Below are positions 33,677 through 45,289 of a stretch of 64,000 nucleotides of DNA, piece after piece. Location: assembly GCF_963259705.1 (NCBI RefSeq), contig NC_081847.1, positions 74,715,469-74,779,468 of the forward strand, given 5' to 3'. The translations under genes and the position numbers were made by a program. The stretch is from Myotis daubentonii (lineage: Eukaryota > Chordata > Mammalia > Chiroptera > Vespertilionidae). How positions within the stretch are numbered: position 1 is the first letter of the stretch; each line of letters starts with the position of its first letter. Below the pieces are notes generated by a model. The model was not told the origin of the DNA. It was given only the letters and a program-made list of their open reading frames with translations, and did no database searches.

Positions 33677-33965
33677 GTATCTTTAGCTTTGTTCTAACAT
33701 GATGTTAAATTACTTGGAAACAGTTTGTACCTTTGGGGTCTTGTTTCTAAGATTTCTGAGGTGGGATCAGAGTGGCACTCACTGGAGAACAAATGACTCC
33801 CTGAGCAGGAAGCTGGGTCAATCTCAGGACGCACATCGTTTTATGCCATCTCCCCAGGAATGCTGTCCTCTGTTACCTCTTGTTCAGGTCTTGGAAATCA
33901 TTGTTGCATGTATTTGCTGTTGTTTTTTGTTTGTTTGTTTTTTTGTTTTTTCTTCATTTATTTAG
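33677..33965. mobile_element. Old interspersed repeat, second copy
   Basis: 'ttacttggaaacagtttgta', 'ggggtcttgtttctaagatt', 'ggtgggatcagagtggcact' parallels 32490-32640. It ends in a T/GTTT-rich tract (33923-33957). Confidence 0.45.
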
Positions 33966-34515
33966 TAAGGAGCATAAATACAGATCGTCCTTCATACTCC
34001 CTCTTGGCCCAAAGCATAAGTTCCCTCTCTTTATTTCCCTGTCCCCCTTTTAAAAAAAGATTAAACAGACATGAAAGCTTTCCACAGGCAAAAATATATG
34101 GCTAGAATTTAACAACTTTGTTTTGTTTGCTTTGAATTTATTTTATGGTTAATTTATTTATAACAATTAATTCTGCTTTTCCATTCATGGTAGTTTCAGG
34201 TATTTTCATAGCTAAATGAATTTGAGATTAAAAAGCAAATCAACTTAAAGAAAATAGTAAAGAAACAGCAGGAACAGTGCTAAGCAGAGGATGCAGATAA
34301 GTAATCACTAGGGGAGTAGGGGAATGACTGAGGTTAGGGGGTTAAGGGGTGCTAATTGCATTGGGCCTACTTTCTAGCCTGACTCCCTCCCAGCCTCCTG
34401 AATTCCTCCTTCCTGGGCTTTGAGCCCTATCTCCCCCTTTGCCACCTCTTCACCATCCCTATGCTGACCTCTCAGAGAGTAAATGCCACAATAGTGGCAC
34501 TTTACCCCCTGAATT
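33966..34515. other. Non-coding, nothing recognised
   Basis: AT-rich then pyrimidine-rich. No gene or firm repeat. Confidence 0.4.
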
Positions 34516-34517
34516 AG

Positions 34518-34805
34518 CCTCCTTCCTTTTCCATCCAGTCCAATGGCCACAAGCCACTTGTAGCTATTATACCGGGCACTGGAAATGTGGCCGGTTTGAA
34601 CTGAGCTGTGTCAGAAGTATAGAAGTGGGTTTAGAAGACAGCACATGCAAATTTAGAATATGTCATTAACAATGTTGATATTGAGTACATGTTGAAATAA
34701 GAATATCTAGGATCTACTGGCTTAAATAAAATGTTATTAAGATTAATTTCCCCTTGTTATTTATAATATGACTACTAGAAAATTCCACTTTGCATTCTAT
34801 TCCTA
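34518..34805 (+). mobile_element. hAT-Charlie (MER1-group) MITE
   Basis: 'caatggccacaagccacttg', 'gggcactggaaatgtggccg', 'gttgatattgagtacatgtt', 'ttaaataaaatgttattaag' and 'atgactactagaaaattcca' follow the family in order. Target duplication not determined. Confidence 0.65.
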
Positions 34806-35346
34806 TTAACAGCATTGCTGCTAGAGATGCGTCATCCATCTACACATCCCCACTCTCAGAACAAAACCTGACACAGAACAGGAGCTTATCAAATACTGGT
34901 CGAATATTAGTGATTGAATGAATGCTTAAATATGTGGCTTTAACTGGATTGGGAGTTCAAAGAAGGAATACTGAAGGCCTGGAGACGGCCTTAGTTTCTT
35001 CATCCATATAATGGGGATAATGATAACACGTGCCGCATAGAGATAGTGAAGATAAATGGAGATAATTTAGGGGGAACTCTGAACACTGGCCTGGATCAAA
35101 GGACATGCTCAAGAGAAGTCAGACAGGAAGGGGAAAGCATCTTCACTTAGAATCACACCAGGGCGAAGGACTTTAGCAGCTGGGTTCCAAGAATTAAGAG
35201 AAAAGATTCTTTTCTCTTAATTATTATGCAAATGTGCTTCATGTGGTTCATGTATATGAGCCCAGCTCTATGGCTTATCACAGCCTTCACCTCGGGCCCA
35301 TCCCCCTTATTTAATGGTGTTCTGATATCTTGCTACTTATGAGCCA

Positions 35347-35348
<2 letters not shown>
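34806..35348. other. Non-coding, MIR trace at 34985-35070
   Basis: 'tagtttcttcatccatataa' and 'tggggataatgataacacgt' are a short forward MIR piece. 35200-35225 contains an inverted repeat ('taagagaaaagat' / 'atcttttctctta' type). Confidence 0.4.
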
Positions 35349-35388
<40 letters not shown>

Positions 35389-35405
35389 ACGCGCGCGCGC
35401 GCGCG
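35349..35405. repeat. (GT)n-(GC)n alternating tract
   Basis: About 19 GT units then CAC and eight to nine GC units, an unbroken purine-pyrimidine alternation of about 57 bp. Confidence 0.97.
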
Positions 35406-35609
35406 TCAATAAAACACTTTCTTCTAGGTCTTATCTTATTGCTAAAAATAATGTACTTGTAAATTGCTTTATAAATTATTTATCATGAGGGGCTTCATCA
35501 TTGAACAGTGCTACACCATCCTGTAAAAATGGGGGCCAGAGGACTGGTAGTGAAGGAGGGAGAGAAGAAGGCACCCGAATCACTTATAAATAATATATTC
35601 ATTGGTCAA

Positions 35610-36040
35610 AGAAAGTTATCGCCTTTTATGAAGTGTTTGGAATCCGTCTTGCATACTAAGTGGGCGTCCTCTTGCTGACTCCTGCCTGGGTGATGGGCCC
35701 CAGCTGCCTCGTTGCTCCATCTCTGAATTTGGTGATTAGGATGCCATTTATGTATTTCAGCCAAAGTCACAATTGCCACCTCTCATCACCTGGAAATAAA
35801 CAGCAAACAGGGCTGAGTGGGTTTGCTGAGGAAACGCAAAGATGTGTTGGCAACTCCCAGAGTGAAGTCTGGGTCCCCAAGTGGGACTCTGCATTTGGTA
35901 TTCATCGCATAAGTGCTGCGCCTAATGAAGGCATTTGGTATTCATGTGGATGTCACATGTATTTCCAGAGACGCTGGGCTCTAATTTAGCACAGGTTAAT
36001 GGACACCTCTATTAAAGTGCTATGGAAAGTTTGACATTCA
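35610..36040. other. Repeat-free stretch, CNE candidate
   Basis: No transposon text. It contains a 16-bp phrase twice ('gcatttggtattcatc/g' at about 35890 and 35930) and many TAAT/ATTA cores. The 109-codon ORF at 35660-35989 matches nothing I know. Confidence 0.3.
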
Positions 36041-36483
36041 AATAACCCAGTTTAAAAAATCAGACAAACCTAGACATTAAATCTGAAGAGGACAAAATGT
36101 ACAAGTCAAGTATATAAATGCCAACTTTTGACCTGCCTTGGAGAGGGACGAATGGTTGATCCAAGTGCTTCTTACTCCTTCAACTTCTCTCACCCTCCCC
36201 TGCCTGAGCTTTGCCATGTTCCCTGACTGCCTGGGGGTAGGAGATTAGGAGGGGACAGAAGGAAGAGTGCAATCATATTAAATAAAACGTGTCACTCACC
36301 TCTTAACCTCGCCCCCCACACCCCTCCCTCCCTCGCACATATCCTTGGCCCTTTCAGCAGCAACTAAGCCACATTTTATTGTTTCCATATAAAATGGAAT
36401 TTAAAGTTCATAGAACTTAACTAATTCATAGAGGGTCATACTTCACTAGTAAATAGTAGGGAAGGGTTAGAATATTCACTATA
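36041..36483. other. Non-coding, nothing recognised
   Basis: No gene or firm repeat. C-rich around 36308-36335. Confidence 0.4.
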
Positions 36484-36764
36484 CAGTGGGGCCTTGACTT
36501 ATGACTTTAATTCGTTCTATGACGGAGCTCATAACTCAAATTACTCGTATGTCAAATCAAAAAGTGAACGAGTGAGACACATGATGCTGGGCTGATGTTG
36601 TGGCGTTCACTGTGACGTTCGCTGCGCCAACTAGCGCTGGGGTATCTGAAGCTGGCTTGTAACCGGAATTTTAGCTCGCAACTCAAAGCAAAAAATCAGC
36701 GGATAGATGGCTCGTATCTCGAAAAACTCACTAGTCGGGACACTTGTAAGTCAAGGCCCCACTG
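36484..36764. mobile_element. Tc1/mariner-superfamily MITE, TA-flanked
   Basis: Terminal inverted repeats begin CAGTGGGGCCTTGACTTA (left 36484-36501) and the exact complement closes the element ('taagtcaaggccccactg', 36747-36764): 18 bp perfect. TA dinucleotides flank it (36482-36483 and 36765-36766). It is 281 bp long with no transposase, so it is non-autonomous. Several CpGs survive. Superfamily (mariner/Tigger/Tc2-like) is inferred from TIR and TA target; the family name is not assigned. Confidence 0.9.
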
Positions 36765-36849
36765 TACTTCATATTTACTTCCTCTATTCATTTAACAAAT
36801 ATTTATTATGCATTTAATTTGGGCCAAATTCACTTACTGGCTGGTTGAT

Positions 36850-37520
36850 GGTCATAACCAAAACAGTCTCTTCTTACAATTAGTTTAGGAAAAGGTCCAG
36901 CAGTGTTTTATAAAAAGCAAACTTATATTTACTCTATGATTGGGCAATTTTATTCCTAGATATTTTCCTAAGATACATGAATGTGATAAAATGTGATAGA
37001 ATACTCATGGTCTCTTTACTCATAATAGCCAAAGAACAAGATAAATGAATGTAATAGAATGTCCATAATCTCTTCACTCATAATAGCTAAAAGTACAAAA
37101 TGCTCAAGTGTCCATCAACAGAAGAACAGATAAATCAACTGTGGTACCCACACAGCGGAACACTACCCAGGGGTAAAAAAAAAAAAAAAAAAAAGAACTC
37201 TTGATATACTCGTATATGACAATTTGGAATAATCTCAAAAACATTATTTGAGTGAAACAAATCTTACAAAAAAAAAAACCCACAATATATGCTATGTGAT
37301 TCCAGTTTATATGAACTTCTAAAAAAAGAAAATCTAATGTTGACAAATATCAGAATAGTAGTTACCTCAAGGTGGAGTTGGGGTTTCACTGAGAAAGGGC
37401 ATTAAGAAACTTTTGGGGGTGACATTAATGTTTGATAGGGGTTTGGATTAGACAGGTGTATATTTTCAAAACTCATCAATTGCACACTTAATACTTGTGC
37501 AATTCACTATTTGTGCATTT
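36850..37520 (+). mobile_element. Old L1 3' region
   Basis: 'gggcaattttattcctagat', 'actcataatagccaaagaac', 'gctcaagtgtccatcaacag', 'aactgtggtacccacacagc' and finally 'cacacttaatacttgtgcaa' with 'cattttacctcaagaaa'. A block around 36985-37035 is partly repeated at 37045-37095. A 21-base A run follows at 37177. Confidence 0.8.
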
Positions 37521-37644
37521 TACCTCAAGAAAAAAAGAAGAATCATAAATGAATATTAAATGCTGGTTAATAACATGTGCATGCTGAAGTATTTAGAGGT
37601 GATATATACTGATGTCTTCAACTTAATTTGAAATATTCCAAGAA

Positions 37645-37735
37645 ATAGGATGGGTGGATTGGTGGATGGATGGATGAATGGAGAGACGATGGATGGATGG
37701 GTGAATGGATGGATAGGTATAGATAGATGAAAAAC
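37645..37735. repeat. (GGAT)n imperfect microsatellite
   Basis: ggat/ggtg/gaat variants over about 90 bp. Confidence 0.85.
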
Positions 37736-37869
37736 TGTGTGATAAGGATTATATAGCCAAATGTTAATTGTATGATCTAAAGGATATGCATATGAAGATT
37801 CATGCTATAATTTTTTGAAGTTTTTTATATGTTGAAAAATTTCCATTATAACATGTTGGGGGAAATGTT

Positions 37870-38285
37870 TTAAAATGAAATGACTCTGTATTCATATTGC
37901 TGACAGTCTAGCAGTAAAGACAAACATTAACTAAGGTAAACACATAAGTAAATATAGAATTGTATATTTTGGTGAATGTTATGAGGGTGCAGTGTGAGAG
38001 GTTGATTGGGGAGCTTGTTTAAATGAGTGGCCAAGGAAAACCTCTTTTGGAGAAGGGATGCTTGGAAAAGTGAGACATGATGTTGAAAAGAGGTCCTGAT
38101 GGAAAGTGTGTGCAACCTGGTGAGAAGGAGGAGATGCCCCAAAGAAAAGACAGCAGGAAAGAAAGAGTTCAGCATATGCAAAGACATGGAAGAAGGCCAG
38201 TTTAGATGGAGTGTGACCAACAGAGAAGAGAACCAATGAAAGGTGAGGGTAGAAAGGGAGGCAAGGCCTAGACCACTCAGTAGTC
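37870..38285 (-). mobile_element. L2 LINE 3' region
   Basis: 'cagtctagcagtaaagacaa', 'gtgaatgttatgagggtgca', 'gtggccaaggaaaacctctt', 'agttcagcatatgcaaagac' and 'ggaagaaggccagtttagat' are reverse L2 blocks in order. Confidence 0.75.
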
Positions 38286-38384
38286 TACAGGCCCTGATAC
38301 ATTTTAATTACCACTGAGTTACTCAAAGCACTCCCAGGGCATGTGCTCAAAGGGGAATGATAAAACAGCAATAATAATAATCAT

Positions 38385-38605
38385 TAAATGTATTCATTGC
38401 CTGCTGTATGCCAGGCACTGTGTCAAGCACCTTATAACTTACCTTATTTAAACTATGCATCTCTGTAAACAATGCAAAATTTTAAATAAATGTAGAAATA
38501 TAATTTCCGATTTTACACATGAGGAAACTGAGGTTTGGGAGAGTTTAGGTAGCTTTCCTAAAGTCACACAACTAGACCAAAATGAAGCAGAGATATGAGT
38601 CTGAG
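38385..38605 (-). mobile_element. MIR SINE
   Basis: 'ctgtatgccaggcactgtgt', 'tacacatgaggaaactgagg' and 'taaagtcacacaactagacc' are reverse MIR blocks. Confidence 0.75.
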
Positions 38606-39565
38606 ATAATAAAGGGCAGGAAGTCACATTATCTGAGAAATACTTGGGGAACTGGAATGTTTATCTTGCAAGTAGAGAAATCTCCCTGGATCCACAACTA
38701 TATTCTTTGAATCTATAAGATTATCATGAGAAGAGATTTTACTTGTATCCTATAGTCACAAGGATTTGAATTAGCATCAGTGAGAGGATATTCTGAAAAA
38801 AGCAAATTTGAGGCCACATTTGAAACAATAATTGTCGTGAATAAACTTGTCCAGAGATGGCAACTGCCACATCAGGAGTCATGACAGATAACAGACTTCC
38901 TTCCATGGAAGTCACTGGAGCCTAGGTTGCATGGCTGCAGAACAGAGGGACTCAGGCATTAGCTACGGGATGGACCTGATGACTTTTAAGTGCCTCCCAG
39001 CCCTGAGCTTGTGGGACAAACAACTGATCGGGCTCTGCATGTGGCTGCGGCTTCCCAGCAGGTTGGCAGCAGCTGTCTTCCCAGAGCTGTATTAATAACA
39101 TCTTCATTGACACCGCATGCACAAACAACATTTTCCATTTAAGCCACATTCATCACTGGCCTCATGAGGATCGCTGTGAGTCTGGGTTGCTGGCTAAATA
39201 GAAAAGGCTGGACTGGCCATGGAAGTGCAATTATGGCTCAGGAGGGAGGATCAGGGGGATTTCCTGAGTGAGAAAGCTGTCTGGCATTTGTTGGTCTGCG
39301 ATGTTGTTCTATGGGGACTCAAGACAGATAACCTGGAAGTGCCCAGTGCTTATGGACATGTCCCTTACGGACTCAGAAATATAGGTTATAAAGAACCATA
39401 GCCTAAGTGGGCACAAGTGGAGAAAACAGTATTCAAGTTAATTTCAGCCCTAATTAGCCAGGGAGGCAGCAAGTGTCCTAATTGCCATTCTGTGTTTAGG
39501 TAACTATTTGTGCTTTTATCCTACACCAACATCCTAACATAAGTGGATCATAAATGAAATGGTTG
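38606..39565. other. Repeat-poor stretch; CNE candidate 38960-39490
   Basis: No transposon text in 38960-39490. TAAT-rich phrases such as 'gtattaataacatcttcatt' and 'agccctaattagccaggg' stand out. ORFs on both strands (60-65 codons) are not credible genes. Confidence 0.3.
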
Positions 39566-39569
39566 GAGG

Positions 39570-39757
39570 GTTTGCTCTGCGCCAGGTGCTGTGTTATCTA
39601 CTGTGGCATCTCATTGAATCTTCACAGTGACTGAGTTAACCTCTATATGGCCCCAGTTTATAGGTGAAGACCTAGATGTTGAAGAACTTCTCACACAATT
39701 GCAATGTGGCAAAACTGGTATTCACACCTACCTATGTCAGACTCCAGTCTTTTTTTT
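39570..39757 (-). mobile_element. MIR SINE
   Basis: 'ctgcgccaggtgctgtgtta', 'atctcattgaatcttcacag' and 'ccagtttataggtgaagacc' are reverse MIR blocks. Confidence 0.65.
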
Positions 39758-39772
39758 TAAATTACTATAACC

Positions 39773-39808
39773 GATGAATGAATGAATGAATGAATGAATG
39801 AATGAATG
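39773..39808. repeat. (GAAT)n microsatellite
   Basis: An uninterrupted ATGA/GAAT tetranucleotide run of about nine units. Confidence 0.95.
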
Positions 39809-40142
39809 GCAGCTTAAAGTAAAATCATGAGTCTAATAAACCTGAACAATTAGCTTGGGATAAAAAGAATAAATAATAATGAAGGGAAAATTACTTCCAA
39901 AAAAGCAAGGCTGAGGAAAACAAAAGAGCTGGGCACATACTTTTTCTCTATACTTGCTAGTAGCCAATCTGGAGAGAAAAAGACCTCATCTGGAAAGAGC
40001 AGCTGGCTTTCTGACCCCAAGCCCCATGGGCATAAACACCTCTGAGCAAGGTCCCAGCTCCAGGGATGATCCATATCCAGGCTTAGGATCCTGTTTCTGC
40101 CCACTTGGTCCCTTTAACAATCCTTCAAAGTGATTTTATTTT
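39809..40142. other. Non-coding, nothing recognised
   Basis: No firm repeat or gene. The ORF at 39850-40104 is not recognisable. Confidence 0.4.
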
Positions 40143-40520
40143 GACCCTGGATGGTGTGGCTCAGTTGGTTGAGCATTGTCCCATGCACTTGCAGTGGTTC
40201 TCAACCTTCTGACCCTTTAAATACAGTTCCTCATGATGTGACCCAACCATAAAATTATTTTCGTTGCTACTTCATAACTGTAATGTTGCTACTGTTATGA
40301 ATCATAATGTAAATATCTGATATGCAGGATGGTCTTAGGCGATGCCTGTGAAACGGTCGTTCGACCGCCAAAGGGGTCACGACCCACAGGTTGAGAACCG
40401 CTGACTTAGAGGTTGTTGGTTAGATCTTTGGTCAGTTTGTGGTCTTGATCCCCACTAGGGGGTGTGTGAGAGGCAGGTGATCCACATTTCTCTCTAAAAT
40501 CAATAAAAATGTATTCTTAA
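40143..40520 (+). mobile_element. VES SINE, copy 3, interrupted by SPIN
   Basis: The head is 'gaccctggatggtgtggctc' with A box 'tggctcagttgg' reading to 40191. After the SPIN insert the SINE resumes at 40404 with 'acttagaggttgttggttag', 'tgtggtcttgatccccacta' and 'gtgatccacatttctctcta'. The B box is more worn than in copies 1 and 2. Confidence 0.85.
40192..40403. mobile_element. SPIN-type hAT MITE
   Basis: Ends are CAGTGGTTCTCAACCT at the left (40192) and the complement of CAGCGGTTCTCAACCT at the right (ending 40403), a 16-bp terminal inverted repeat with one mismatch. Inside are 'cataaaattattttcgttgc', 'taatgtaaatatctgatatg' and 'ggtcttaggcgatgcctgtg', followed by CpG-rich 'cggtcgttcgaccgcc'. 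This matches the SPIN ('Space Invaders') family, known for repeated horizontal transfer among tetrapods including vesper bats. At 212 bp it is an internally deleted, non-coding copy. Flanks ACTTG and ACTTAG resemble each other but do not form a perfect 8-bp duplication. Confidence 0.88.
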
Positions 40521-42525
40521 AATAAAATAGTTTATTTTGGAAATTAAGCACTTTATTTCTTATCTAGCAGTGGTCCTAGATTTCTTAGGAATGGTTTGAA
40601 CTCAATGACACAAAATTATTATCATTCTCTGGAAAAAAGAGTTGGCATAGGCTGCCAGCACAAGCATGCATCTATGGAGCAAATGCTAGGGTTACAATAA
40701 GTACAACACCCATCTGTTCATGTTGCTTGGCCTCCCCTTGGGTAGAGCACCTAGAGCCCATTGTCCTATGGTGGAAACGATCTAGCTATAAATGCCCAGG
40801 TTCACATTTGTTCAGTTGATTCCAAAGTAGAACTTAATTATCCTTAGAAAACATATCTTCCCTTTTATATCTGTTTCAATACATTGGTATATGGCTCATA
40901 TAGAAGATTGTATATATGTTAATGGAATTTAAATTAAACCCAAATCTCTTTCCACTGCACCACCCTCTCTCTCTAATGAAGACAATAGCTGACTTTTACT
41001 AAACTGCAGCCACCCAGGCTGAGACAACCCAGGCTTCTCTGTTAAAGCTTACATTTTTCACATTATTCCAAAGTAGGTGCAACTGAGATTAAACCTCACA
41101 CCAGAGTTTGCAGCCTGTGCTGCTTTCAACTCAGGCAAGATCTCTACTAAAACATCAAGCAAATGTCTTATTTGCTCTATCTCTTTTCTGTATACTGTTA
41201 GTGTTGTATTATCAACACTAAGACTGTCCCTTTAAGAGTCAAGACCCCATGGTTTCTTGTAGATTTCCCCCACTAACTCTGGGATCCTGCCCAAGGACCT
41301 CTTAGCATCTGATTAAATATGAATGTGGAGGTGGGTTGCTCACTCACCTGTGATCTTTTCCCTGGAAACCCGCCATTACTAAAACATGGCTGAAAAAGGC
41401 TGGAAACAAAGCCAGCCCATTATGTATTAATTCTTAATAAACTGGCAGATTATAATGATATTTGGACGATAAAAAGGGTTGGGTAGACAAGATCCTGTCT
41501 GTACCTAAGATCCAATCTGAATGAAAGCCAAAAAGCTGAAATGATACACCAGACTCTCTAGGAGCCATGTGCTCATTCATTTCTACTAAGCCAGACAGAT
41601 CTGAGTGGGGAACTCCCTAACCATGTCTGATGGGCTCCCTCTGCTCACTGTCTGACCTAAAGCAGCAGCCTTAAACAGGTGCTATTACCAAACTCTTTCG
41701 TAAACATGTTCCTAAAACGTTTATGTCTACCTCTGTCTTTGTAGCTCACATGATTTTGCACTTGGTCTGAGAAGCAAGCCTCAAACCACATCGTCACCTA
41801 CCATAGAAGGAAACTTCAGGTTACATTGTAAGAAGGACTGTGGATTCAACACCCCAAAAGCTAGTTTGGGAAATCAGTTTCATCTTAAGTGCCATCTTTA
41901 ATGGATTGGTCCTGGCTGCTTGGAAGGCTGTGCTGAAGACTCTGAAGCTATGTCCAAGCCCAGTGGGAAAGAGGCAGTAATTGATTAGTGATGTTTTCCA
42001 CAGACACAGGGAGTAGGAGTGAGAGCAGCGAGTATGTCTAACATTTGCCACATCTGAGAGGACTTCTCTGTCTTCCTAATGCGGGCAAGAATTTCCCGTC
42101 CATGCAATTAGATCAACTGCCTGTGGCAAAGCTGTGAAGCAGGCAGAGTCTCTGCCTCATGGAAGCAGACTTTGGACAGGACTCGGAGGAACTGACTTGG
42201 AGATGCAGCCTCAAGAAGACACACATGACTCCTGGCTACATGTTGATGCTGTGGTCGGGCTCACCAACATTCTCTCTTCCCTGGTCAGTCCTATGACATG
42301 GGCACTTGAGTCCATTTTGAACTCCTGGCTCCCAGCTCCCAGAGTTGGCTCCTGTCCTGATGTCCTTCTGAGCACATGGCCAGAATAACTCCCTACTAAC
42401 ATTCCATGCCTGATCAGAATCTGACTTCTCTAAGAACCTCATAAATGATCTCCAATTCATCCAAGATTGTTTTCCAATCTTGACCCAGTGGGTAATATCC
42501 CTTCACATTGATCTATGTCAGTGTC
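40521..42525. other. Unassigned 2-kb non-coding stretch
   Basis: No firm element. 41200-41830 has some LTR-like traits (AATAAA at 41436, mixed purine tracts) but no matching termini. The ORF at 42134-42388 is not recognisable. Confidence 0.35.
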
Positions 42526-42640
42526 TTCATTCTGCAAAGGAGAAGTCTGAGATGTAGGAAAGGCAAGAGATTTTCAAGACCACCCAGAGATACGGAGAGC
42601 TGTGGTGCTGACCTCCTGACTCCTAGCCCAGGTCTTCTCA
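42526..42640 (-). mobile_element. MIR fragment
   Basis: 'attctgcaaaggagaagtct' followed by 'cagagatacggagagctgtg' fits the reverse MIR core. Confidence 0.4.
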
Positions 42641-43175
42641 GTGTCACCAACACACTTTGAATTTAATATAGCCCAAGAATGTACAAGAGGGTCCAAGCCA
42701 GAATTTTGAGGTTGAGAACCAGGGTGTATAAGCTACCAGGATGTAAAGGGACATAAATAACACTGAGGGAAGAATACTCAAAGAGTATTCATTTGATTCC
42801 TTTCACTCCAGGTGACATATGAAGGCATTTGAAATAAATAAAAAAAAAACACAAAACACTTGTTTACCTGTCTAGGTGTTCCGGTATAAGCAAGAATCAG
42901 GTCTGGCTTCTTGACCACTGCAGTCCCCACCCCCATTCCCAAGTGTCTAGAACAGAGCTAGACATGTGGCTGGTGTCTACACATGTGGTGTAGATGAGAG
43001 AACATGTGGGTGATTTGGGGGAAGATGTCTGGGTTAAATAGACTGCAGGGGAAGAGATGTGAGGCTGGATGTAATCTAGCTTAGTTCAGAAAGAGATCAT
43101 GGGAAGCCTGTGGCATTATATTGGCACTGCACTATGACAGAACACAACTTTCAAAGCCAGAGTGTGGTGGGAATG
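42641..43175. other. Non-coding, nothing recognised
   Basis: An A run at 42839-42848 is the only feature. No gene. Confidence 0.4.
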
Positions 43176-43177
43176 AG

Positions 43178-43355
43178 AATGGATTCAGAATCCAGTCTGT
43201 CTGGGTTGTAATCCCACTTTTAACACAGGCTCTGACTGGTCACTTAAATTTCCAAGTACTCAGCTTCTTCATCTCTAAAATGGAGATGATAAGAGTACCT
43301 ACCTCCCAGATTTATTGAGAGGATTGAGTTAATGTATAAAGTATTTGGACCAGTT
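43178..43355 (+). mobile_element. MIR SINE
   Basis: 'aatccagtctgtctgggttg', 'gcttcttcatctctaaaatg' and 'attgagaggattgagttaat' are forward MIR blocks. Confidence 0.72.
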
Positions 43356-43609
43356 CTTGAATTCTCTAGGCAGACTGTGGGAGGATATTTAACAAGATTC
43401 AATATTAAAAGAAAGTGAGGGAGTTGATAATGTACCAATAGAAATTTATCTATTGGCTCCTCAGTCTCCAGTCTCGATTACTTGGGTAGCAATTCTAATT
43501 TTAAAGACATGCCTCTTCACCGCTTCAGTCTTAAAGGCTTGGGGTGAGCAGGGGATGGAGCGTGTAACCCAAAGTACATTCCTTTCAGGCTACTGTTAAG
43601 AGTGGGCAC

Positions 43610-43940
43610 ATGTCCTAAGTTTGTTTGATTAGGAAACTTCTCCAGACCATGACCATCTAAAACTCCTTCCTACTGGAAGGGGCTGCTAGAAGCCACTTTT
43701 CAGAAAGAAAGTCTACCTAGGAATGGAAACAAAACAGAAAACACATTGATTCAAGTTGAGGGGCAAAGAAATCTTGGTGACATCATTTGACCCCCTGTAT
43801 CAAGCCACATCTGAAGGCTGATTACTCATGAGTTTTTCATTATATGAGCCAATAAATTCCCTTTTTGCTTCAGCCAGTTTGGATTGGGTTTTCTGTGACT
43901 TACAACTGAAAAAGTCTTCAGTTACAGATACCTATGAGTT
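43610..43940 (+). mobile_element. MLT1-type MaLR LTR, 3' part
   Basis: 'attatatgagccaataaatt', 'ccctttttgcttcagccagt' and 'ggattgggttttctgtgact' form the diagnostic 3' end of an MLT1 LTR. The 5' part is worn. Confidence 0.65.
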
Positions 43941-45285
43941 TGAGAGGAATGTCTGAGAGTTTGGCTTTGGATACAACTTTTAAGAGCTACTGCCAAACCT
44001 AACACCTTGGAGTAATTAATAGCTCATCAAGGCTTTGGGTTTTTTATTCAACCTCTGGGACATTCTATTTCTTGTTATGGGAAAATGGGAATGAGAAAAC
44101 CAACCTCAGGGGATGCTTTAAGAATTAAGTGAAATAATATATTAGAAAATACTAACACAGTAACCTCCACATTTTGGGGTCTCAGGCAATGTGCAGCAGG
44201 ATGTCCCAGAAACATGGGACCTTGTATGAAAATACATTTATAATTCAAATTGTATTATTTCTAGAAGGGTTTTAAGTGACAAGATAACAAAAGAGTGTGC
44301 TGAAATTAGGGTGGGAACTTGATGAAGGGTGGAAGTTTTGAAAAAAGCAAAGGAAGCAGGATGCAAATTGTTTCCCTTCTCAGAAAGTAGCCAAAATAAT
44401 AATAATAATAATAATGATAACAATAATAATAATAATTCATTTGGATTTATTAAGAAGTTTTATATTCTAAAGCTGTGTCTGTGAAATTTTTTGACATAAA
44501 TGGAATAAAAATAGATGATATACTAGTCCATAATGCAGGTCTCTGGACCCCATCTCAGACTTGGCCAATTGGTGTGGGGAAAATATTGTAATATCAAAAA
44601 TGCTTCATGCCATGATCCATGATGTAACTTTTCTTCCCCGACATTTTTGATTAGCTAGAATTGGTGTCACCATTTTAGAAATTAAATAATTAAGAGAGGG
44701 CTTAAACAACTTGGTTAATGCCAGAAAAATTATAAAAATTTCTCTGTCATTCTAGGGCTGGAAATTCATAAGCTTCAATGTCTGATAATGTCCCAGACTC
44801 TCTGGAAAGAAGAGTAGGTAATAAATTATGTCCAAAGATGTTCCTTATTATGCTATCTGAGTTAGAAAAACTGGAAAACACCCTCAAGCTAGAAGCTGTG
44901 ATGCCCTACCCAGATGGCACTGCAGGGTCCTGGAAGGTAGTCCAAGCTATCTAGCCTTGTTGGGAATTTCCTAGCCTGAAGAAACCACCTTGCCTGAGGT
45001 TATAGCCCATACCCAATGACTAATCCATATGGTGGTATAAAGGTCCTGTCCTTGGGCCCCAGCCTGAGATAATTCTGCAAGACCATCCCAGCCTCAAGGC
45101 TCTTCCTTGGGTTGGCTGAGCCCTTCATGACAAAGCCTTGACCGCTAATGTCTCCCTCTGCTAACCCTGCACTATCCTGACCTTTTACAGGTATTGCCTC
45201 CCCCCACCCCCAACACTTTACTCAATTTTCTGCCAGCAAATCCCCCTCTCAGAGCTTGGTTTCCATGGAACCCAACCTGGAATAA
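43941..45285. other. Non-coding; MIR trace near 44080-44160; (AAT)n at 44395-44437
   Basis: 'gggaaaatgggaatgagaaa' with 'gaattaagtgaaataatata' is a weak forward MIR. A 43-bp (AAT)n run follows. No gene. Confidence 0.4.
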
Positions 45286-45289
45286 TCCC

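Noticed and set aside
41160..41830. Possible LTR or other insertion
   Set aside because: No termini or duplication found; left as unassigned.
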